Below, piece after piece: positions 21,471 to 31,984 of a stretch of 64,000 bases of DNA. The position numbers and the translations under genes are program-made. The notes below the pieces were generated by a model. That model ran no database searches, was not told the origin of the DNA, and worked only from the letters and a program-made list of their open reading frames with translations. This DNA comes from Galerina marginata (lineage: Eukaryota; Basidiomycota; Agaricomycetes; Agaricales; Galerinaceae): contig JAECYW010000009.1 of assembly GCA_023014335.1 (NCBI GenBank), positions 2,728,001 through 2,792,000 of the forward strand, read 5' to 3'. Position 1 is the stretch's first letter, and the number at the start of each line of letters is the position of its first letter.

Positions 21471-23864
21471 ATGTCCACTACCACTTCCCAAATGCCTCCC
21501 GCGCCTCCGCAAACGAGTCTCTTGCTCCAACCCATGCCGATCCCAAGGACGGTAGGAGCACCGCTGTTTGACGGCCGGTATGTAAACGAGTTCGTCTTGG
21601 TTATCGAGCGCCTCGGTGCGATCGCGGGATTGAGTACGAAGCAGTTACCTGGATATGTACTTCAGTACTGCACTGAGGATGTTAAAAAGGTCATTCGATG
21701 GAGCGAGGAGTTGGAATCCGAAGACTGGGCAAATGTTAAGGCCTTTCTTAAGGATCTTTATGGTTCTAGCGATGAGCCGCCGACTGTTTCTATGGATGAC
21801 TTCCGCGATTTCATCAAAGAGTCAAAATCTCGTCGTGAATTTACTAAACGAAAAGATGTTGACAGATACCATCAAAGCTACCTTGCGATTGCAGGACAGC
21901 TTAAGAAGAAAGGTGAGATTACAGAGAACGAGATGAAACTGAAGTTTTTAGCAGGATTACCTGCCACTACTCGCGCGTTTGTTACTTCCCGCTTACCGGA
22001 CGAAAACAAGGACATCACCAAGCCACCATCTATCTCGGAAATTATCAAGATCATTTGCAAACGCTTCGACCCTAAAAATATCGAGTCTTATGGATACGAT
22101 TCGGACGACGAGGACGAAACACCTTCTAACGATGGGCCCCACATTACTATTCTTCCATCTACTATTATTAACGAACCTCCTAAAATTCCTACAGCTACAA
22201 GCAAGTCCTCAAAAGCGAAGAGTGACATCGACGCGCTAGCTCAACAGCTACAACAACTATCCATTAGTCAAGCGCAGATCGTCAGCGCATTATCTGGGCT
22301 AAGTGCTAGACCTTCTTCGAGTACGAATAACTCTGACAAGAAATGTTTTATGTGCGGTAAGGCAGGCGAACACCGACTACACCCTCGATTCTGCCCCGAA
22401 ACCGTCAAACTACTCGAACAAGGACTTATCGTGTTCCTCAACGATCGCCAAAGGTACGCTTTACCCGATGGTTCTGATTTACCTATAGTTCCCTACTTGC
22501 CGGGAGGCATTGCGCAATACCTTCGCGAGAAGGCAGGATCCAAAGTTGGTCAAGGTAATGCTAACACGTCTATAGCTTCACTTTACATCTCCGGCAGTCA
22601 AGCGATTCAAGGCAATATCATCGGAATAACATCCGACGAGTATAACGACCTCGTTTCTAACGCCGTAACTCGAACTGGAAAGGATACAGCATCGCGTATG
22701 GACCCGTACAAGAGACCTGAGACACCTAAGTCAAAAGATAAGTCGCCTATTCCACCCGCTATATTGAAGAATGTAACTACACCAGCACCGCAGACTTCGG
22801 CGCCTAAACAAGCGCCCAACGCGCCGACTCAACCTACTCAGCCACAGCCTTCGATAACGACCGCTCCAACGACTCCAAATATCCCTCAACCACCGCCTAT
22901 CAACACACGCGAAGGCTGGAAAGAAGGCCGTAGCGGAAACAAAGATATTTCGATGAAGGACGGAACTTCCGAAACTAAGAAAGGTACGCCGCAATATCAT
23001 TTTACATCTGACATACAAGAGCAGGTTTCACTTGAGGCGATTCAAAACACTATCCTTGACCAGAAGATTACGATTTCGCTTCGAGAAATCATTGGTATCT
23101 CCCCCGCACTTCAAAAGAAATTCATGGACAGTACGAAAACTCGTCGCGAGTACGCTACGAAGACAGGTGAGTACGATCTCTATACCCCGCAAGCTGAAGA
23201 AATTCTTTCGCAGAGTCCATCCGAACGCACTGTCGAGACACGGAAGGTATTATACATTCCAGATCTCGATGAATTCCAAACTTTCATGGTCCGTCATTCG
23301 AACGCGGTACAACTCCGATCAACAAAGATGTTAGCCATGACTACTGGCACATTCAAAGCTAAGCTCGCTAATACTGAAGTTAAATTTATGCTCGATACTG
23401 GTTCTGAATTAAATTTGATTCCAGAGCGCTTACTCTCAATTCCTGGCATGGCGTTGGACTTCGAAGGTTCGCGCTGGGCACTTAAAGGCGTTAACGGTTC
23501 ACCTGTTGGACTCCGTGGTTGCTGCATGGACGTCGAGATGAGTATTGGAAGCCACCGATTTGACCATCACTTCTTCGTTTCTCGCGAGGACATGAAAGGG
23601 CATGATGTCATTCTCGGACAGCCCTGGATCCAGTGGTACGCAGCGCGAATCGATTACAACCGAGATGGCATCATGAGGATGATGATTTGGCAAGATGGAG
23701 ATAGGTCTAATCCTCCAACTCTTCAATTACAACTGACCGTTCCAGATGATCCGCGAAATGTTACGTCCTTTAAAGGACATTCTCACCAGGTGCGTTTCGA
23801 AGAACCGACTCACAATTTTAGTGCATCCATCGAGGAAGTCTCCGACGAAGGGGATTTTCAATGA
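21471..23864 (+). CDS. Gag-protease polyprotein of Ty3/gypsy element, 797 aa
   Basis: ORF1 of the retroelement. The N-terminal 200 residues are a Gag capsid-like helical region (DGRYVNEFVLVIERLGAI; YHQSYLAIAGQLKKKGEI). A zinc knuckle at about 291-307 reads CFMCGKAGEHRLHPRFC, spaced CX2CX5HX6C rather than the standard CX2CX4HX4C. A Pro/Thr/Gln-rich linker follows. Near residue 638 is the aspartic protease motif MLDTGSELNLIP, with a second protease block DVILGQPWI near 720. Having protease at the end of ORF1 and not at the start of pol is notable. The stop TGA (23862-23864) overlaps the ATG of ORF2 as ATGA. Confidence 0.92.
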   Translation: MSTTTSQMPPAPPQTSLLLQPMPIPRTVGAPLFDGRYVNEFVLVIERLGAIAGLSTKQLPGYVLQYCTEDVKKVIRWSEELESEDWANVKAFLKDLYGSSDEPPTVSMDDFRDFIKESKSRREFTKRKDVDRYHQSYLAIAGQLKKKGEITENEMKLKFLAGLPATTRAFVTSRLPDENKDITKPPSISEIIKIICKRFDPKNIESYGYDSDDEDETPSNDGPHITILPSTIINEPPKIPTATSKSSKAKSDIDALAQQLQQLSISQAQIVSALSGLSARPSSSTNNSDKKCFMCGKAGEHRLHPRFCPETVKLLEQGLIVFLNDRQRYALPDGSDLPIVPYLPGGIAQYLREKAGSKVGQGNANTSIASLYISGSQAIQGNIIGITSDEYNDLVSNAVTRTGKDTASRMDPYKRPETPKSKDKSPIPPAILKNVTTPAPQTSAPKQAPNAPTQPTQPQPSITTAPTTPNIPQPPPINTREGWKEGRSGNKDISMKDGTSETKKGTPQYHFTSDIQEQVSLEAIQNTILDQKITISLREIIGISPALQKKFMDSTKTRREYATKTGEYDLYTPQAEEILSQSPSERTVETRKVLYIPDLDEFQTFMVRHSNAVQLRSTKMLAMTTGTFKAKLANTEVKFMLDTGSELNLIPERLLSIPGMALDFEGSRWALKGVNGSPVGLRGCCMDVEMSIGSHRFDHHFFVSREDMKGHDVILGQPWIQWYAARIDYNRDGIMRMMIWQDGDRSNPPTLQLQLTVPDDPRNVTSFKGHSHQVRFEEPTHNFSASIEEVSDEGDFQ

Positions 23865-26800
23865 AGGGTACAGTCCCTCGCTCCCAACCTGTGCCTCAAG
23901 CAACTCTGGGGCGCTCTATTCAAGCAATGATCGGTAATCCCGCCTTCTTCGAACATGATTCACTAATTTCTGCTTTTCCACCTCCACAGTATGATCATTA
24001 TCTTCGTTACGCAGCCGCGGCGTCGCCGTCTTTCAACCCAATTATTACTCCGTGGACTATCCGCGCTTTTTCCTCTAATTATTCTGACCGCAAATTTAAT
24101 ACTAACCTATCTATGAAGAAGAAATACAAGCCAGTAGATCGAAAAGTACGTCCTGTACCCACCTATATGCCTAACCCCGTCGCACAGGAGTTCAAACCGA
24201 TCCCTTTACCACCAATTCCGATACTACCCACCCACCCACCATCTCGGAAGGATTTCGTTCCAACTGAGCGCTTAACTCAAGACCGATTACAGAGCCTATT
24301 AAACACTATCCCTGAGCATTTCCTTTCGTCCGAAGAGATTGATTTGATTGCTTACGTCGTTATTAACAGACAGAATGCGTTCGCTTTCACATTTGCGGAG
24401 AAAGGTACGTTTAAACGAGAATATTATCCTGACTACGAGATCCCTACTATCGAGCATACACCATGGCAAAAACCGCCAATCCGAGTGCCAAAAGCACTAG
24501 AGCCAATCGTCAGAGCCGAGCTACGAGAACAACGACAAGCAGGACGATTTGAAGACACTACTTCAAGTTACCGAGCCGCCTTATTCGCAGTAATGAAAAA
24601 GGACGGTAAAAAGGTGCGTCTTGTCGTCGATTTACAAGATTTAAATGCTGTAACCATTCGGGATGCATCACTGCCTCCACAAATCGAAGACTTTGCAGAA
24701 GGATTTGTCGGACACGCTATCTATGGAGCACTTGACCTCTATGCCGGTTATGATGCCCGTATTTTAGCCGTTAAGTCGCGCCCGCTAACCGCTTTTCATT
24801 CTATTGAAGGGCCCCAACAACAATGTACGTTACCTATGGGTTTTACTAACGCTTCGCAGGAATTTCAGAGGTGTTCATCGCATGCTGTTGCTCCCGAGAT
24901 CCCGAAATCTATTGGTATTTTTATAGACGACGGTGGAGTCAAAGGACCCAAATCTACTTACAACAACGAGCCAATTCCGGAGAACATTAATATCAGAAGG
25001 TTCGTTTATGAGTACGCTACTACTTTGGACCGAATACTGGCACGTTTTATTGCAGCTGGTATTACCGCGTCAGGTTTAAAGACCACTCTTGCGACCCCGA
25101 CTCTTAACATTGTCGGATCCGTCGTTTCAATCGAGGGATGGCATCTCGAGCAAGGCCTTGTCACGAAGATCACTAACTGGCCACCTCCTACTAATGTTTC
25201 TCAGGTTCGAGGATTCTTAGGAACAATGGGATGCGGTAGAAAATGGATCAAAGGATTCGCAATGATCGCTAAGCCTTTAACTTCACTCACAAAAATTTCG
25301 GATACTGATTTTGAGTTCACGCAAGAAGCTATGGCCGCTATGGACCGTCTCAAATACCTCGCAACCACCGCACCTGTCTTAATTTCGATTGACTACGAAC
25401 AAGCTAAGTTAATTACTCAGTTACCGCGGGCATCTGACGAAGGACTTGTTATTGTCGCAGTTGATGCCGCAGCACTATTTGGAGCTGGCTGGGTCGTCTA
25501 TCAAGTTCGCGAGAACGAGAAGAAACCCGTCATTTATGGATCCTGCACCTACAATGACCGCGAAAACCGTTATTCACAGCCCAAGGCGGAATTATATGGC
25601 GTGTTTCGAGCATTTAAACAGCTTCGCCATCGCATATGGGGAATCCGATTCTCTTTAGAACACGACGCTAAGTTTCTTGCTGAAATGATTCGAACACCTG
25701 ACTTACCAAATGCTCCAATGACTCGTTGGATCTCATATCTCCAATTATTCGATTTCGAATTGCGCCATGTCAAGGCCGATAATCACAAGGCACCCGATGG
25801 ACTTTCTAGGCGCCCACATGCAGATCACGATTCGGATGATGACGACGCCGAAGAATTTCTAGATCGGTTCATCGGATCTACGGAACGCGAAGTTATATAT
25901 ACCCCGAGCCAGGTGAAGTCCCAACTTTCATCCCTCCTCGAGATGTGTCTTGCTGCCGGTCGTCTATTCCAGCTATCCTATATCACGCAGGCGCAAAATG
26001 TCAACCCTCACGAGCCCGACCGATTATTTATTTCGCACTTGTCCTCATCCGAACCTCACGACGATGTCTATACTCCTTGCTCAAGAAAGGAGTCTCCGAA
26101 AAATTTATTAGATGAGTCTATGCTTCGCAATGCGTCCCCATTCACCTATATAGGTCGCGAGTTTTATCACCGCAACACTCCATTTGAAGTTGTCGATTAT
26201 CATTGCGACTTAGGCAACGAAACTGTGGCGCTACCTATCACGTACTACATCCCGAAGTACATGGGAAGTTTTCGAGGTGCGTACAATCAATTTTATCTTG
26301 CCAATGGACATATGGGCGGATTACTCGAGCCCTATGATAATCATGCGAGGCATGATGCGATTCAATGCCCCGAGATGGACGATTTAGATGGAATACGAGA
26401 GGCGATTACTTGCATTGGTCACGCTTATGGCACCAAGGATTCGGATGGAGAGCACTATTGGATGGAAATATGCGAATATTTAAAGACTAACACCCTTCCT
26501 GATCGTCTTGAGCACGACGAAAAGGAGAGGAAAGCATTTCTTCGTCGTTGCGAGCGCTTTTTCTGGCACGACGAGCGCTTATGGACGCGTCCAAAGAAAG
26601 ATTCACTTCCCCGATTGGTTATTACTGACTTATCTAGACGTCAAGAGCTTCTCCGACTCGCGCATGATCAATGTGGACATCGAGGCCGCGATCCGACGTA
26701 CAAGCACCTTCAAGAACGCTACTTTTGGCCAAACATGTACGATTCAGTTGCTTATTTTGTTCGCTCATGTGTTCCGTGTCAGCTTTACTCAAAAGCGAAG

Positions 26801-28033
26801 CCCATCATCCCGTTAAACCCATCATGGATGCTCTCTATACTTCGTCATTTCCATCTCGACACCATTCATATGAATGAAGGACACGGAGGTATGTCTTACA
26901 TGGTCACTGCTACTGACGGAATTACAGGTTGGCCTGAAGCTCGAGCACTTCGAAACATGGAAGCTGCCGGGGTCGCTAAATTTATTTACGAAGATCTCAT
27001 CTGTCGCTTTTCGTGCATTCCATACATTACTGTCGACCACGGTAAGGAGTTCAAAGGTGTTGCTAAACTTCTTTTCGAGCAGTACGGCGTCCACGTTATC
27101 TTTTCAAGCGAGTACCACCCGCAAGGAAATGGAGTCAGCGAGCGCCAACACCAGCAAATCGTTAACGGCGTTATCAAATGTGCGAGCCAAGATAAGCGCC
27201 GATGGCCTCTTTACCTTCACGCTGTTTTGCTTGCTATTTGCGTTACCACCTCTCGGACAACTGGATATTCACCCTATTATCTCGTTTACGGTATCTTTCC
27301 TATCTTTTCTTTTGATCTCGACGATGCGACGTGGCAGACGCTTGACTGGCACGAAGTTACTGACACCCTTTCGCTTATCGCAATCCGAGCCCAACAGATC
27401 GCGCGCCGCGACGAAATTGCAACCCAAGCTTACCAACGAGCTCGTTTATCTCGCCAACGCGCTATCGACGACTTCAACAAGCGTTATCCCGGTCATTTCT
27501 CCTTCCACGACTTCCAGGAGGGTATGTGGGTGCTCCGACACGAAACATGGCTCGACGGTCAGAAGGGCAACAAAGAACTATGGCGATGGTCCGGTCCATA
27601 CATTATTCACGAGAAGAAGGAGAATAACAGCTACGTACTCCGCGAGATTGACGGAACCGTTATGCGTGGAACCATTACCGCTCACCGGCTCAAATTATTT
27701 TATTATAGATCCGACAACGAGCTTCTCGTTACCAAGCCAGCACCACGAACGCGTGCACCAAGGAACGACACAGCCACTTGGTTCAACGACGACCTCATCT
27801 TCCCGACATGGGAGGACACGATCATTCGCGAGCGCATCGATCCGACTGAACTCGGCGAGGAAACTCACGCTACTATCCGCGCAGGTGAACACTATGTTTT
27901 GTTGCTGTACCCGACGCTTTATGGCGACACGTTCAACCTCGAAAGCTACGACGATGCACTTTGGGACTGGAATTATAGCCCTACGATCTCACGGCGTCAA
28001 TTTAAGCGCTTGGAGCGACAGCTGAGTAATTGA
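23861..28033 (+). CDS. Pol polyprotein (RT-RNase H-integrase), 1,390 aa
   Basis: ORF2 of the retroelement. The reverse transcriptase has LDLYAGYD and catalytic FIDDG near residue 353, in place of the common Y-V/I-DD. RNase H follows (VIVAVDAAALFGAGWVVYQ; KAELYGVFRAF). The integrase has an HHCC zinc finger near 934 (HDQCGH...CVPCQ), a DDE core (TATDGITGW near 1018, TVDHGKEF, then YHPQGNGVSERQ), and a C-terminal GPY/F-type module (WSGPYIIHEKKENNSYVL near 1243). No chromodomain is obvious after it. The frame is uninterrupted, so the element may be active. Its ATG overlaps the ORF1 stop, consistent with coupled reinitiation or a frameshift. Confidence 0.95.
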   Translation: MKGTVPRSQPVPQATLGRSIQAMIGNPAFFEHDSLISAFPPPQYDHYLRYAAAASPSFNPIITPWTIRAFSSNYSDRKFNTNLSMKKKYKPVDRKVRPVPTYMPNPVAQEFKPIPLPPIPILPTHPPSRKDFVPTERLTQDRLQSLLNTIPEHFLSSEEIDLIAYVVINRQNAFAFTFAEKGTFKREYYPDYEIPTIEHTPWQKPPIRVPKALEPIVRAELREQRQAGRFEDTTSSYRAALFAVMKKDGKKVRLVVDLQDLNAVTIRDASLPPQIEDFAEGFVGHAIYGALDLYAGYDARILAVKSRPLTAFHSIEGPQQQCTLPMGFTNASQEFQRCSSHAVAPEIPKSIGIFIDDGGVKGPKSTYNNEPIPENINIRRFVYEYATTLDRILARFIAAGITASGLKTTLATPTLNIVGSVVSIEGWHLEQGLVTKITNWPPPTNVSQVRGFLGTMGCGRKWIKGFAMIAKPLTSLTKISDTDFEFTQEAMAAMDRLKYLATTAPVLISIDYEQAKLITQLPRASDEGLVIVAVDAAALFGAGWVVYQVRENEKKPVIYGSCTYNDRENRYSQPKAELYGVFRAFKQLRHRIWGIRFSLEHDAKFLAEMIRTPDLPNAPMTRWISYLQLFDFELRHVKADNHKAPDGLSRRPHADHDSDDDDAEEFLDRFIGSTEREVIYTPSQVKSQLSSLLEMCLAAGRLFQLSYITQAQNVNPHEPDRLFISHLSSSEPHDDVYTPCSRKESPKNLLDESMLRNASPFTYIGREFYHRNTPFEVVDYHCDLGNETVALPITYYIPKYMGSFRGAYNQFYLANGHMGGLLEPYDNHARHDAIQCPEMDDLDGIREAITCIGHAYGTKDSDGEHYWMEICEYLKTNTLPDRLEHDEKERKAFLRRCERFFWHDERLWTRPKKDSLPRLVITDLSRRQELLRLAHDQCGHRGRDPTYKHLQERYFWPNMYDSVAYFVRSCVPCQLYSKAKPIIPLNPSWMLSILRHFHLDTIHMNEGHGGMSYMVTATDGITGWPEARALRNMEAAGVAKFIYEDLICRFSCIPYITVDHGKEFKGVAKLLFEQYGVHVIFSSEYHPQGNGVSERQHQQIVNGVIKCASQDKRRWPLYLHAVLLAICVTTSRTTGYSPYYLVYGIFPIFSFDLDDATWQTLDWHEVTDTLSLIAIRAQQIARRDEIATQAYQRARLSRQRAIDDFNKRYPGHFSFHDFQEGMWVLRHETWLDGQKGNKELWRWSGPYIIHEKKENNSYVLREIDGTVMRGTITAHRLKLFYYRSDNELLVTKPAPRTRAPRNDTATWFNDDLIFPTWEDTIIRERIDPTELGEETHATIRAGEHYVLLLYPTLYGDTFNLESYDDALWDWNYSPTISRRQFKRLERQLSN

Positions 28034-28124
28034 TTAATTTTATTTCATCCCTACTTCCGTTTCAATCCCTACTTCCCTTTTTCTTTTCTATTGATGTTGG
28101 GGGCAACATCTACATCCCCGGCAC

Positions 28125-29460
28125 TGTGGTAGGGATTGACAATCCACTCGTCGATCTCCACTTTTAGTGTTGTGGGAACGTAGATTAGCTCAATATACCT
28201 TTTGTTTCATTTTCGCATTTCACGTCTTGAACACGATTATTTTCACTTTCTATTCAATTTCTAGGTAACTACCTATCCTACCTTCAATTCTGTCCATGCG
28301 ACGAGTGCGACATTCAACTGCGCCGGCGACAAATCAAGCCAAGTACAAAATCACACGCGATCGGCGGGAGCCGAATGCGATCACTTACCGAATTTGGCCT
28401 TAACGGAGTCAATTTGGAATACGCCTCTGCTAGCACGCGCTTCGTATAACTCGCGCTATGCTCCCTCCTCTCTCCCGCAAAAATTCAACAAGATTCAACA
28501 TCATTCCCTCGACATACACACGAAGTTTCGAAGGATTATCGGCACTGGTTCACGCTATGTTTCATTTCCGCTCTTCTAACTTGTTTTTCTGATTACAAAA
28601 ATTCTTATCTCGATTTATCAGCTGGATTCTTATTTCAAATTCAAGTATTCCATTCCATCGGACCCGGTCTGCGAAACCCGAAGGAGAGACAAGTCCTCGC
28701 GCTCCCATACGACGAATTTCGGCTGCAAACACCGTCGGGGTCCGGTGTGCTGTCTGGTCAACAGCTTTTCATCATCCTTGCGCCTTTATTCCTCGTTTCA
28801 ACGTCACCAGGTCGATGCGCCAATCGGGAGGAGTCTCTCCGGAGGATTAGTAGGCTTGGTACGATCCTTTTTCGTCATTTTATCGCATGGACTCTTAGGT
28901 ACAATCACCACACATTCCTATTTTTATTCATTCACCATTATGTTTTACCTTCTCTTCCACATTTCCACCTTGCCAAGACTCGTAGAATTATCACTATTGG
29001 TTCGTTTCGTTTCTATGGCGGTCCGAGTGACGTGAGAGCACGCGTGCACTCGGGAAAATTCGTTTGTATTCATGTTATATTAGTTTCGGGACGCCCCCAT
29101 CGAATGGCACCTCTTTCTTGGACTCAGAATCTTCGTATACATTGAGAAAACGAGCCGCGAAGTCCTCAAACTTCAAGATATTGGTCAAACGATTTCTATT
29201 TACCTCAAATCCTGATTCGCAAAGTTAAGTTTCTCTTGTTTCTCGTGGATCTTTTGACTACGCGAAGTATAGGAACTCCTCCTACTCTATCATTCACCCC
29301 TCTTTTGCACTGCACTCGCTTGTGCATCCCGGATTCATCTTTCGAGCTGAGTACTTATTTCCTCGATTTATTTCACATTTATCTACTTTATCTATCTATT
29401 TCTATCTAGGCTTCTCTCGACCTTTCTTCTCCCCACCAGAGAACGCATTTCTCCACCACA
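28125..29460 (+). repeat. 3' LTR
   Basis: Matches the 5' LTR over 1,336 bp without a difference in the stretches compared. The 91 bp between pol and this LTR contain a weak purine tract (TTGGGGG near 28098). Confidence 0.95.
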
Positions 29461-29464
29461 ACGG

Positions 29465-29603
29465 GCAAGGCAACATTGTCGTGTTCGGAGGCGTTCACTG
29501 GCAAGTAAATGGAAATGTATACGTTGGAGGTAATGTGTTTTTTGGACTTTTGATGTTACAAACTAACAGATATTCTTTGAAACTGTATTTCACCTGCATC
29601 TGA
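29465..29603 (+). pseudogene. Small gene, 3' part, downstream of Ty3/gypsy insertion
   Basis: Continues the frame broken at 20054 after the second ACGG (29461-29464): GQGNIVVFGGVHWQVNGN, then VYVGGNVFFGLLML and a stop at 29601-29603. A possible donor (GGAG/GTAATG near 29530) means the natural 3' end could differ. Confidence 0.55.
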
Positions 29604-30369
29604 TAAATCTTTGTCTTCGAAAAAATGTCAACTATTATTACATGAAATGAATATATTTGATATAAACACAGACAACTGCTGTTAAATCTACGTGAGATGA
29701 CTGCAGCGCTGGCTAGGAAAGTTTAGATACGTTGAAGTGAATGTTATCATGAGTCACATTATTGTCGGTCGTTTATCATACAAACCTGCGTCTTCTGAAT
29801 CGAATTACGGCCGACTTGTGCGGTTTGAGTTTTCAATGAGTCGATACATGTTGCGTAGTCGCATCACGACACGCATTTACGCGCGTGCTATTTTCGGCGC
29901 ATGCGACGCATTCCATGATTTTGTCTGAGGTGACCCTGGATAGGATGTTGGGCCAGATCAAAGTGTTTGGAAGCTGCTTATGAGAAAATTGTGCTTAAAC
30001 AGGATTTATCCTGATTAGGCACTTTTGATGTTTCCGATAATCTTCCAGCGCTTCTGCTCAGTTCCGGAATGAGTTGCGCAATATTTTCGCCTTAATTGCT
30101 GGATTTTCTTCTAAAATGTTATGTACTTCTAAGAATTCCATCGCCTTGCGAGCGTAGAGAAGGTTTATGTCGGCAGCTTGTTCTTAGCGGTCAGGCTTTA
30201 AATCGGATAGAGGTCTTCGAGTAATGCTACATCAGACATAGAGACATTACTTAGATACGTTCAACATCCGCCTCTCTCGGACCTCTTTTTTTACCTACCG
30301 ATATTCTCCTTCAAGATATGGTATCATTGGATGCTGATATCTTGCGTGCCATTGGCAAAAGAAGCGGTT
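29604..30369. other. No gene seen
   Basis: AT-rich spacer in the giant element with only short frames and no repeats noted. Confidence 0.4.
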
Positions 30370-30715
30370 AAAGTGACCCTCAGTCGCTCCAAAAGTTTTA
30401 TGTACGGATGACAAATAATGTGTTGGTGGAATTTTTCCCCACTAAGAAGGTCTGGTCCTCTCAGATGGAAATACATCTGAAGACATGTCGGTTCATAAGT
30501 CGTAAGTCTTTGATATAACCTGACGTTTCTTAACGCTAACACAGAATAGACGCAAAAAGACTGTGTCGAAAATCATTTTAGACACCGAAGCGGAAGAAAG
30601 GTGACGTTTGCGATGCCATACTGATCACAAATTGGTCGCTAATTTTCATGACAGTGACGGGGATTCTGACGTTGATCTGAACGAATACGATTTGGAAGAT
30701 GGTTTTATGTGAGCA
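30370..30715 (+). pseudogene. Gene remnant with acidic exon, unknown
   Basis: Three consecutive exon-like pieces lie on the + strand: LQKFYVRMTNNVLVEFFPTK leading into KVWSSQMEIHLKTCRFI (to about 30497); RRKKTVSKIILDTEAEE (from about 30548); and, after a GTGACG...GACAG intron, SDGDSDVDLNEYDLEDGFM (to about 30710, followed by GTGAGC). The basic-then-acidic arrangement resembles nuclear or chromatin proteins, but I do not recognise a family, and no start or downstream exons were found. Confidence 0.35.
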
Positions 30716-31354
30716 TATCTTGGATCTCCTCACCGGTTGCATTAACGTGTAAATACATAGTGACGAGGCAGTCGGTGGACGAGGTCGAAATTACTTTCCA
30801 TAATCAGTCTCACAAGACAGCAACAGTTTCCTGTAAGGGTCGAGTACATGCCGCGCGCAGCGTTGGCCCGCATAGCCAGTCGTTCGTATTGGGACTCTAT
30901 CAGCTCAAGTCGCGCATCGCATACCGCATTCAGATTCCAGCAACTTACATTGAGACCCATTCAAAAAGTTGCCTTCGCTCAGCGTCTCCTCAGTCCCTCC
31001 TGGCGCTCCTCGGCCTCGTCCATCTGAATAGAGCGACGACTTCGGAGCGCCACTGAGTGGCTATTTCCAAATGGTTGTCGAAGAGTCACGCTTAGCAAAA
31101 TATACTCGGGATTGAGTTGATCGACTTTTTCCTTCTCATCGGTGGCTTCAATTGTTCTTGCCCACTGGCCCAGTGCGTAGTGCCTGCGGTTAGACTTAGC
31201 GTGCAGCACGGAGGAGTCGGGCGGATACATAATTATGTAGATAGGAGACCGGCATGCCCGTGCGTCTTGTAGCACGATAATCCATTGATTTCAAAAAAAA
31301 AAAAGTTCATTAAGAGATCACTTCAAGATCACCAAATAATGCCTACGCAACTTT
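30716..31354. other. No gene seen
   Basis: Spacer. The + frame 30709-31056 has no motif or supporting splice pattern. Confidence 0.4.
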
Positions 31355-31984
31355 TTGATCCTTTGCCCTCCTTTTGCCAAGGCGAAGAACGCCTGAGTAC
31401 CCAACAGGTACAAGACCAGTACCTGTTAACTATTTTTTTGAATTCGAAAGGTTCAATTTCTCTTTTTACTCCTTGGCACCTGAGAAGTGATGGAAACAGT
31501 TTATTTTGCCTATTGTCTTTCGGATTTACAAACATTGTTTTCGGGATATTGAATATTTTGCGTTAAATTGAGGTAAATTTAATAATGCTTTGCCAACGCC
31601 TAAGAATAAACAAAAAAAGCTGAAATATTATGGAAGGCGAAATAATAAGTCACGAATAGTTTTCTCCCTCTGGAAAGAGGAAATACTCTAAACAAAATCT
31701 CAAGAAAGATTTTGGATAAAGGACACACGAATCCTACAAACAAATTTAGCAGGTCAGGGAAATTCCAAATAAATTTAGTCCAAAAAATATGTAATTCAAA
31801 TTACTTGTTGTCTGTCAAATGATGCGGACTGGCTGATCCCAAGGATCCATCAGTAAAAAGTGTTATTAAATTAAATTACAATATATAACTGCTTGAACAG
31901 TTTATGGTTCGCAATAAAGTCATTATTTTTAAATGGTTGAAAAACACCTTTTTCGTCGCTCAAAATGTGCTTTTGCGTCCAGTG
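31355..31984. repeat. Inner long inverted repeat, right copy
   Basis: Diverged reverse complement of 9053-9670, ending at TTTTGCGTCCAGTG. See the left copy for shared blocks. Confidence 0.75.

Larger units (their letters stand above)
20055..29460 (+). mobile_element. Full-length Ty3/gypsy LTR retrotransposon, 9,406 bp
   Basis: Complete and apparently young. Two 1,336-bp LTRs start TGTGGT and end CCACA, and every stretch compared is identical. There is a 4-bp duplication, two intact long frames (Gag-protease and RT-RNase H-integrase), and domain order RT before integrase, which defines Ty3/gypsy. A primer-binding-like TGGTGACCGAGAC begins at 21392, one base after the 5' LTR. It is nested inside the giant element and interrupts a small gene. 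Confidence 0.95.

Noticed and set aside
26874..28025. 383-codon frame overlapping pol
   Set aside because: It lies in the +1 frame of the integrase region; Ser/Thr-rich without motifs, so a shadow frame.
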